From: CAZNLL01 sp964573885
Lineage (GTDB): Bacteria > Desulfobacterota > DSM-4660 > Desulfatiglandales > Desulfatiglandaceae
Assembly (NCBI GenBank): GCA_964573885.1
Contig: CAZNLL010000176.1
Location: 1 to 6,281 of the forward strand
DNA: 6,281 nt
Reading direction: 5' to 3'
Part shown: positions 1 to 4,994 of the stretch, one piece after another
How the letters are laid out: every line of letters begins with the position of its first letter
Position numbering within the stretch: position 1 is the stretch's first letter
Notes under the pieces: generated by a model
Told to the model about the DNA's origin: nothing
The model's database searches: none
The model's input: only the letters and a program-made list of their open reading frames with translations
Made by a program: the position numbers and the translations under genes

Positions 1-2
1 CC

Positions 3-776
3 TACGGGATGACGGAACAGACGGCCGCATCCGTGATACACCGCACCGATGATATCCGTCTTGATACGGTAGGACAGCCCCTGCCCGGTCTTGAATTCAG
101 GGTATCGGACTCAGGTGAGCTTCTTTCAAGGGGAGATACCATATTCAAGGGGTATTACAAGGACCCGGACGCGACCAAAGAGGCCCTCAGGGACGGATGG
201 TTCCATTCCGGGGACGCCGCCCTTATTGAGGAAGACGGCCATATTATCATTATAGACCGCATGTCCGATGTGATGAAACTGGCGGACGGGGGGAGGTTTT
301 CTCCACAACTCATCGAAAATAAGTTGAGATTCAGCCCCTATATTATTGATGCCGTGGTCATCGGCCAGGAAAGGCCCTTTATCACCGCCCTGGTTTCCAT
401 TGATATGAGCAATGTGGGCAAGTGGGCCGAAAACAACCAGCTCCCTTACACCACCTTTACCGACCTCTCACAGAAAGAAGAGGTCTATGACCTCATTGCC
501 GGGGAGGTGGCCAAGACTAATGAATCCTTGCCAAAGGTGGCCAAGATCAAGAGATTTGTCCTCCTCTACAAGGAGCTTGATGCAGACGATGACGAGCTGA
601 CCCGGACCAGAAAGGTGAGACGGAAATTCGTCGCCGAGAGATACAAGGAGCTTATTGAGGCCTTGTATGGTGACCAGGAAGAATTACAAGTGGAGGCGGA
701 CATCCGGTACCGGGATGGAAGCGGTTTCCGTATGAAGACGACCGTGCGCGTTAAACAGGTAGAACCCTTGGAGTAA
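3..776 (+). CDS. Acyl-CoA synthetase (AMP-forming), C-terminal part, 5'-truncated by the window edge
   Basis: This gene activates a carboxylic acid to its acyl-CoA through an acyl-AMP intermediate; it belongs to the ANL superfamily and is closest to the long-chain FadD/FAA1 type. The reading frame is already open at the window edge and reads YGMTEQTAA, the ANL A5 motif, so the ATG at 9 is internal and the N-terminal half or more lies upstream. Numbering from that Met, the ATP/ribose-binding Asp of the A7 motif is D69 (WFHSGD). The hinge region IDRMSDVMK (82-90) is A8. The A10 catalytic Lys is K202 in TRTRKVRR. The C-terminus ends in a charged beta-rich stretch, as in long-chain synthetases. 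The gene ends 3 bases before a LivG-type ATPase, so the two are co-transcribed and the substrate is probably delivered by that transporter. Whether the substrate is a fatty or an aromatic acid cannot be told from this part. Confidence 0.9.
   Translation, partial: YGMTEQTAASVIHRTDDIRLDTVGQPLPGLEFRVSDSGELLSRGDTIFKGYYKDPDATKEALRDGWFHSGDAALIEEDGHIIIIDRMSDVMKLADGGRFSPQLIENKLRFSPYIIDAVVIGQERPFITALVSIDMSNVGKWAENNQLPYTTFTDLSQKEEVYDLIAGEVAKTNESLPKVAKIKRFVLLYKELDADDDELTRTRKVRRKFVAERYKELIEALYGDQEELQVEADIRYRDGSGFRMKTTVRVKQVEPLE
770..773 (+). promoter_or_regulatory. Ribosome binding site for the LivG-type ATPase
   Basis: GGAG lies at the very end of the synthetase reading frame, 6 bases before the ATG at 780 and abutting the TAA stop. 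It supports that start and suggests translational coupling of the synthetase to the ATPase. Confidence 0.6.
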
Positions 777-779
777 CGG

Positions 780-1586
780 ATGCAGGGTAGGGAAGAGTTT
801 CAGCTTCAGGTCCAGGACATCCGGCTGAGGTTTGGCGGCCTGACGGCCCTAAACGGCGTGTCCACGGCCGTCAAGAAGGGAGAGATCTTTTCCATCATCG
901 GCCCGAATGGGGCAGGCAAGACCTGTCTTCTAAACTGTATCAATCACTTCTATCGCCCGGAAAAAGGGACGATTATTTTCGAAGGCCGGGATATTACCCG
1001 GATGAAACCCCACAAAATCGCCGGACTGGGGGTGGCCCGCACCTTTCAGAACGTGGAGCTCTTTGCGCACATGACCGTACTGGACAATATCAAGTTGGGT
1101 GCCCATGTTCACCTCAAGTCAGGATCTCTTTCGGGAGGTATTTATTTCGGCAAGTCCCGGGCTGAGGAAATAGGGCTTCGCAAGCACATCGAGGAAGAGA
1201 TTATAGATCTTCTGGAAATAGAGGCAATCAGGAAGCACGTTGTACACTCTTTGCCCTATGGCCTGCAAAAGCGTGTTGAACTCGCCCGGGCCCTGGCCAT
1301 GAATCCCAAGATCCTCCTCCTGGATGAACCGGCCACAGGGATGAACCTTGAGGAGACCGAGGACATTGCCCGCTTCATCCTGGATATTAATGAAGAGTGG
1401 GGGGTCACCATCATATTGATCGAGCATGATATGGGGGTGGTCATGGATATCTCCGACAGGGTCTGTGTGCTGGACTTCGGGGTCAAGATCGCCGAGGGAG
1501 AGCCCAAAGAAATCAGGCACAACGAGCAGGTCATCAAGGCCTATCTGGGTGAGGAAGATATGACCTATTCCAGGCTTGAAGCGTGA
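780..1586 (+). CDS. ABC transporter ATP-binding protein, LivG type (branched-chain amino acid family)
   Basis: This is the cytoplasmic ATPase subunit of a HAAT/Liv-type importer, which pairs with a LivF-type ATPase (the next gene) and LivH/LivM-type permeases not seen here. In 268 residues it has Walker A GPNGAGKT (41-48), the Q-loop in RTFQN (Q90), Walker B ILLLDEP (178-184) with catalytic E183, and the H-loop in IEHD (H216). The signature region reads LPYGLQKR (158-165) instead of LSGGQ. LivG proteins usually show LSYGQQRR, so this is a mild further drift. The long insert after the Q-loop and the C-terminal GEPKEIRHNEQVIKAYLGEE are typical of LivG. Given the adjoining acyl-CoA synthetase, an organic acid is a likelier cargo than a branched-chain amino acid, but this is inference. 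The ATG start at 780 has a good GGAG. Confidence 0.93.
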   Translation: MQGREEFQLQVQDIRLRFGGLTALNGVSTAVKKGEIFSIIGPNGAGKTCLLNCINHFYRPEKGTIIFEGRDITRMKPHKIAGLGVARTFQNVELFAHMTVLDNIKLGAHVHLKSGSLSGGIYFGKSRAEEIGLRKHIEEEIIDLLEIEAIRKHVVHSLPYGLQKRVELARALAMNPKILLLDEPATGMNLEETEDIARFILDINEEWGVTIILIEHDMGVVMDISDRVCVLDFGVKIAEGEPKEIRHNEQVIKAYLGEEDMTYSRLEA

Positions 1587-1598
1587 TGAAAGACCGCC

Positions 1599-1610
1599 GG
1601 GGAGAAAGAG
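1599..1610 (+). promoter_or_regulatory. Ribosome binding site deciding the LivF start
   Basis: The purine-rich GGGGAGAAAGAG ends 4 bases before the ATG at 1615, and its GGAG core sits 10 bases away. The alternative in-frame TTG at 1576, which would overlap the end of the preceding gene, has only a poor CAGG just before it. The ATG at 1586, which overlaps the LivG stop as TGATG, is in the wrong frame. The ATG at 1615 is therefore preferred. Confidence 0.65.
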
Positions 1611-1614
1611 CTCA

Positions 1615-2418
1615 ATGGAATCCATACTCACGGTGAACAATATTGAAGTCATTTATCATAATGTAATCCTTGTCTTGAAGGGGATGTCCCTTGAGGTGAA
1701 GGAGGGGCAGATCGTCACCGTCCTGGGAAATAACGGGGCCGGGAAGACGACCACCCTCAAGGCCATTTCGGGCTTGCTGAAATCCGAGGACGGGGAGGTG
1801 ACAGACGGGCAGATCCTCTTCAAGGGCAAAAGGATCGATAGAAAATACCCGGAAGAGATCGTCCGTATGGGGATTTTCCAGGTCATGGAAGGCCGAAGGG
1901 TATTTGAAGACCTTACCGTAGAGGAGAATCTCATTGCCGGTGGCCATACCAACAGGAGCCGAAGCCGGATGAAGAAAGACATGCAAATGGTCTACGAGTA
2001 TTTTCCCAGGCTCAAGGTGCGAAAAAATGTGCTGGCCGGATATATCAGCGGTGGTGAACAACAGATGCTGGTTATTGGAAGGGGACTCATGTCTACACCG
2101 ACTTTAATGCTTTTGGATGAGCCCTCTATGGGACTCGCCCCCCTCCTTGTGGGTGAGATATTTGGGATCGTCCAGCGCATAAACACGGAGGAAGGAGTCA
2201 GCATCCTTTTGGTGGAACAGAATGCCCGCCTGGCCCTCAACATCGCCAGTCATGGCTATGTTATGGAAAACGGCCGCATTGTATTGGACGACACCGTGGA
2301 AAAACTCAAAGAAAATGCGGACGTGAAGGAGTTTTATCTCGGGCTCACCGAAGTGGGCAAGAAAAAGAGCTACCGCGATGTGAAGCACTATAAGAGAAGG
2401 AAACGTTGGCTCACTTGA
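1615..2418 (+). CDS. ABC transporter ATP-binding protein, LivF type
   Basis: This is the second ATPase subunit of the Liv-type importer and would form the nucleotide-binding heterodimer with the preceding LivG-type protein under the membrane. From the ATG it has 267 residues, with Walker A GNNGAGKT (38-45), a Q-loop region FQVMEGRRVF (88-97), signature ISGGEQQ (144-150) and Walker B LMLLDEP (164-170) with catalytic E169. The H-loop position reads VEQN (200-203), with Gln in place of His, which is normal for LivF. After the ATPase fold there is a very basic tail, KKKSYRDVKHYKRRKRW, longer than in classical E. coli LivF. From memory it recurs in synthetase-linked members of the family. The gene starts 28 bases after LivG and is the last of the operon; the next gene converges. 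A longer form starting at TTG 1576 is possible but less likely. Confidence 0.92.
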   Translation: MESILTVNNIEVIYHNVILVLKGMSLEVKEGQIVTVLGNNGAGKTTTLKAISGLLKSEDGEVTDGQILFKGKRIDRKYPEEIVRMGIFQVMEGRRVFEDLTVEENLIAGGHTNRSRSRMKKDMQMVYEYFPRLKVRKNVLAGYISGGEQQMLVIGRGLMSTPTLMLLDEPSMGLAPLLVGEIFGIVQRINTEEGVSILLVEQNARLALNIASHGYVMENGRIVLDDTVEKLKENADVKEFYLGLTEVGKKKSYRDVKHYKRRKRWLT

Positions 2419-2448
2419 ACCCGGGTCCCGAGCCGGCTTATCCCGTGC

Positions 2449-2847
2449 CTAGATCAAAGGCCACTCACCTCTTTCTTTAAGAACTTCCCGATAGACCGCC
2501 AGGGCTTCATTGACCGCAGGCATGCCCGCATAGGTGGCCACCTGGAAAAAGACCTCGGCCAACTTCCTGGGATCGCAGCCCACGTTTAGGGCGGCGTTCA
2601 CATGGAGCCTCAGCTCGTCCCGGGCACGGATGGCGGCCAGCATGGCACAGGCCACCATCTGTCTTTCCGGTAGGGTCAAGACCGTCCTTGAGTAAAGGTT
2701 GCCGGTAATGAACTTGGAGAAATCGTTGGCCAGGTCCTTGTCAAATTCTCTCCACAGCATATAGGGAGGATCTGTTTTGATGCCTCCTGCAAAAAGTTTC
2801 TTGGCCGTCTCCTGGGTCCTTTTCTTGATATCTTCCTCTTCCTTCAT
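2449..2847 (-). CDS. Carboxymuconolactone decarboxylase (CMD) family protein
   Basis: This is a 132-residue, all-helical protein of the CMD/AhpD superfamily. It matches the single-domain CMD pattern: LPERQMVACAMLAA (59-72), then DELRLHVNAALNVG (77-90) with E78 and H82, then AEVFFQVATYAGMPA (97-111). Proteins of this fold form hexamers or trimers. The named member decarboxylates gamma-carboxymuconolactone in protocatechuate degradation, but many relatives have other or unknown roles. The AhpD-type CxxC redox pair is absent; the only cysteines are C67 and C91, far apart, so a thiol peroxidase role is unlikely. No other protocatechuate gene is visible. The start is supported by GGAGG 6 bases upstream. 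The gene converges with LivF, with 30 bases between stops, and lies 127 bases downstream of the DUF72 gene. The exact reaction is unassigned. Confidence 0.87.
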   Translation of the reverse strand: MKEEEDIKKRTQETAKKLFAGGIKTDPPYMLWREFDKDLANDFSKFITGNLYSRTVLTLPERQMVACAMLAAIRARDELRLHVNAALNVGCDPRKLAEVFFQVATYAGMPAVNEALAVYREVLKERGEWPLI

Positions 2848-2853
2848 TTCCGT

Positions 2854-2858
2854 CCTCC
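2854..2858 (-). promoter_or_regulatory. Ribosome binding site for the CMD-family gene
   Basis: On the minus strand GGAGG lies 6 bases before the ATG at 2847. It is a strong, well-spaced site and fixes the start. Confidence 0.65.
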
Positions 2859-2911
2859 CGGTCTCAGGTCCTTTGGGGACCCTTTCAAGAATCCAAAAAA
2901 ATCCCTCTGGT

Positions 2912-2940
2912 GTTTAACGGGAAAGAACCGCCTTTGTCAA
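2912..2940 (-). promoter_or_regulatory. Possible sigma70-type promoter ahead of the CMD-family gene
   Basis: On the minus strand a perfect TTGACA (2940-2935) is followed, after a 17-base spacer, by TTAAAC (2917-2912), which matches only 3 of 6 bases of TATAAT. It lies in the 127-base gap between the DUF72 and CMD genes and would give a leader of roughly 60 bases. A perfect -35 with ideal spacing makes it worth listing, but the weak -10 keeps it tentative. Confidence 0.3.
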
Positions 2941-2974
2941 GGGCCAAGGGCCGGGGCTCGGGAAAGGGGGACCT

Positions 2975-3958
2975 TCAAGGGGCAGGGGTGCCATGGTCCC
3001 CCATAAATTGCTTGGCAACTTCCCGGGCAATAAGGGGAGCATTGCCCCCGGCACGGTTGTTGATGATGAGGTCGGTGCGGACCTTTTCTTCAATGGCCTT
3101 TTGCGTGAGAACCACCGTGTCCTTGAGCATTTGGCGGTCCAGCATGCCCTCCACCAAGGTGTTGAAGGGATGGGCCCTGGCATAGGCATCCTCGTACTTC
3201 ACGCGCCGGGGTGTCATCAACCGGATGACCAATCGTTGAGACCCGTTGAAGAACCTTTGGCCCGAGAGGGCGTGCTGGCGGGCGAGGGAGGGGAGCCAGG
3301 TCCAGTGGCTGAGCACCTGTCCCACGCCATGGGTTTCAAGGACCTGGAAAAGGGCGTCCGTGAGGAGGGATTCGGTTCGGATCTCGACATGGTATCGAGT
3401 GTCTTTGGGGATGGCTCCAAAGAAGGTGTCCAGGTCTCCGGCAAAGGCTTGAGTGGAGGGGCGCTCTTCCTTGCGTTGGTATTCCTGTTCAAAGACAAAG
3501 GCTTCGAGCCATGGCCCTACAATACGGGTCGCCGGCTCATAGAACTGATGGATAAAGATGTCCGGATTCAGGTAGTCTTCATTTATGACATGGGCCTTGC
3601 CTTTGCGGATCTTTTTTGAAAACACCCTCTGGGGGACCTTGAGGATCAGGCGATCCTCCTTTCCAAGGTGTTGGGCGTAAGTCCGAAGCACATGGAGGTT
3701 GGTGGTGGGCTCTCCGTGCCCGTCTATGAGGGGGCGGTAAAAGGTGAAGTCAAGCTCCAGTATCGGGAAGTGCCGAAAGTATTCCTCCACGCTTTCCACA
3801 GGCAGGACCTCTTCTATAAAGGCCTTGCCCCCGACGGTCTTGGTGCGCCTGCTTATGCGCCGGCCGAAACGCTTCTCAGAGTAAATCTGCCCTATCCAGC
3901 CTGCATACCTGTCACTCGCCGTGCCCATAAAGATCCCGGAATGAAGACCGCGGAACAT
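2975..3958 (-). CDS. DUF72 (YecE-like) family protein
   Basis: This 327-residue protein has the DUF72 hallmarks, a TIM-barrel-like family of unknown biochemical function. They are an N-terminal IFMGTASDRYAGWIG strand (9-23), EYFRHFPILELDFTFYRP (59-76), LILKVPQ (104-110), the central EIR of YHVEIRTES (189-197), LSHWTWLP (216-223) and the C-terminal IINNRAGGNAPLIA (298-311). It is longer than the common 240-290 residue YecE type, with extra sequence around residues 28-55 and 115-165. No signal peptide or membrane segment is seen, so it is probably cytoplasmic. The start is uncertain. The ATG at 3958 has no clear Shine-Dalgarno, and a second ATG at 3928 begins MGTASDRY, near where shorter family members start. 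In frame, no ATG, GTG or TTG occurs between 3958 and an upstream stop at 4007-4009. It lies 111 bases after the TrpF-like gene on the same strand. Confidence 0.85.
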   Translation of the reverse strand: MFRGLHSGIFMGTASDRYAGWIGQIYSEKRFGRRISRRTKTVGGKAFIEEVLPVESVEEYFRHFPILELDFTFYRPLIDGHGEPTTNLHVLRTYAQHLGKEDRLILKVPQRVFSKKIRKGKAHVINEDYLNPDIFIHQFYEPATRIVGPWLEAFVFEQEYQRKEERPSTQAFAGDLDTFFGAIPKDTRYHVEIRTESLLTDALFQVLETHGVGQVLSHWTWLPSLARQHALSGQRFFNGSQRLVIRLMTPRRVKYEDAYARAHPFNTLVEGMLDRQMLKDTVVLTQKAIEEKVRTDLIINNRAGGNAPLIAREVAKQFMGDHGTPAP

Positions 3959-4069
3959 GAAGTTTTCCAGATTGGCGATTTTCCGAACTCCGTAAACGGG
4001 AAAGGCTCACCCGTGATATTGTTGAAGAATTGAGGCGGGAATACCTCTGGGCTACCAGTAATGCCGGCC

Positions 4070-4990
4070 CTAGGGGCCCTCAAGGGCCTTTTCCAGGACA
4101 CGGAGCTCGGTTTCGAGGACTTCCAGCTCGTCTTCAAGGGCCTCGATGGCGAGGATTTGCTGGGGCCTGACGGAATGGGGCGGAAGGGCGGCTTCCCTTT
4201 CCTTAAGCTCTGCCTGGAGATTCTCTAATTTCATCTCTAAAGTCGCTCTCCTTGAGCGCATATCTGCTTCGGCCCTCCGTACTTCTTTGACAAAAAGCCC
4301 TACCCTGTGAAAGTCCTTTTCAAAACGCAAGGGCCTTTTTTCTTCATCAACCCTGTTGGTTTGTGTACAGCTGTCGGCCCCCGCAGGAAGGACCTCCATA
4401 AGGGCGCTGTATACGTTTTCCGGTGAGAGCCCCCCGGCGAGAATGACCGGTATCCGGGCCGTAAAAACGAGTTGCGTGGCCAGATCGGTGTCACACCGCA
4501 TTCCGGTAATGCCGATGTAGCCCTCTACCGGTTCTTTGCCGAGCCAGGTATCGGTCAAGAACAGATCGCTTACCGGTTCAAAGACCTGCGCCAGGTCATG
4601 GAGGGGAAAGGCATGGGACACAGCCTTTGGAGGTACGGGCAGGGATCGGATAATGCCTATTTGGGGGAAGGCCTCCTTCAACGCCTCTTGAAGCCGGACG
4701 AATGGCTCCAGGTCCACGGGCCGGCCGCCAGGATTGGTGAGGGTGTCGCACAAGTGGACATAATGGGGACGGTAGTAATCCAGGGCCCTGAAGAGGGGCT
4801 CCTTTTCTTGAAACAGGGGAATGAGGCTGTTTCTGACCCGGGTTCCCCGGGACATACTGATGACCTCCCGGAGCTCCGGTTGGCGCCATTCCTCCCTGGA
4901 AAGCAGGGCCGAGCCCACATGATCCACCCCTAATTGTATGCACCTTTCCGCCTCCCGGGGCCTCTGGATTTCATAGATCTGAACCAGCAT
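4070..4990 (-). CDS. TrpF-like TIM-barrel protein with C-terminal coiled-coil extension
   Basis: Residues 1-235 of this 306-residue protein follow phosphoribosylanthranilate isomerase (TrpF) strand by strand. VQIYEIQRPREA (3-14) corresponds to the VKICGIT start, GVDHVGSALLS (21-31) to GADAVGFVFY, YVHLCD (77-82) to VQLHG, LFLTDT (143-148) to LLDT, and VILAGGLSPENV (182-193) to the phosphate-binding SGGLNPENV. The acid of the TrpF Cys/Asp pair appears kept (D147), but the general-base Cys of KICG is Tyr (Y6) and the following Gly is Glu. Normal PRA isomerase activity is therefore doubtful. Residues about 238-306 form a charged coiled coil broken by LPPHSVRP (269-276), giving about 70-100 residues more than TrpF. 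No other tryptophan gene is near. The gene follows the REC-PAS-PAS gene after 4 bases, with AGGAAG 9 bases before its ATG, so it is coupled to that regulator. Its true function is unknown; it may bind a sugar-phosphate-like ligand. Confidence 0.8.
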   Translation of the reverse strand: MLVQIYEIQRPREAERCIQLGVDHVGSALLSREEWRQPELREVISMSRGTRVRNSLIPLFQEKEPLFRALDYYRPHYVHLCDTLTNPGGRPVDLEPFVRLQEALKEAFPQIGIIRSLPVPPKAVSHAFPLHDLAQVFEPVSDLFLTDTWLGKEPVEGYIGITGMRCDTDLATQLVFTARIPVILAGGLSPENVYSALMEVLPAGADSCTQTNRVDEEKRPLRFEKDFHRVGLFVKEVRRAEADMRSRRATLEMKLENLQAELKEREAALPPHSVRPQQILAIEALEDELEVLETELRVLEKALEGP

Positions 4991-4994
4991 GGCC

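Noticed and set aside
1584..1588. TGATG stop-start overlap at the end of LivG as the LivF start
   Set aside because: That ATG is not in the LivF frame; the LivF frame has its ATG at 1615 with a good Shine-Dalgarno.
1119..1652. A 177-codon open frame on the - strand across the LivG gene
   Set aside because: It is antisense to Walker B and the signature motif of a well-conserved ATPase, and has no family resemblance of its own.
2419..2448. CCCGGG and AGCCGGCT palindromes between the convergent LivF and CMD-family genes, considered as a bidirectional terminator
   Set aside because: These are separate short palindromes that do not form one long stem, and U-tracts are lacking. Termination here is not supported by the sequence.
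2449..2847. AhpD-type alkylhydroperoxidase
   Set aside because: The CxxC redox motif is missing; the two cysteines are 24 residues apart.
2867..2881. GGTCC-TTTGG-GGACC hairpin in the leader of the CMD-family gene, considered as an attenuator or terminator
   Set aside because: The stem is a short 5 bp, there is no following T-run, and no alternative pairing or leader peptide is visible.
2993..3619. A 208-codon open frame on the + strand opposite the DUF72 gene
   Set aside because: It lies wholly antisense to a gene with clear family motifs, its translation shows no recognisable domain, and its openness follows from the GC-rich third positions of the minus-strand gene.
4066..4078. GGCCC-TAG-GGGCC palindrome over the stop of the TrpF-like gene, considered as a terminator
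   Set aside because: The stem is only 5 bp with a 3-base loop, and no T-run follows on either strand.
4472..4933. A 153-codon open frame on the + strand opposite the TrpF-like gene
   Set aside because: It is an antisense shadow; the minus-strand frame carries the TrpF-type motifs and a coupled start.
4070..4990. Straight annotation as trpF, phosphoribosylanthranilate isomerase
   Set aside because: The catalytic Cys of KICG is replaced by Tyr, the protein has a long extra tail, and there is no trp context.
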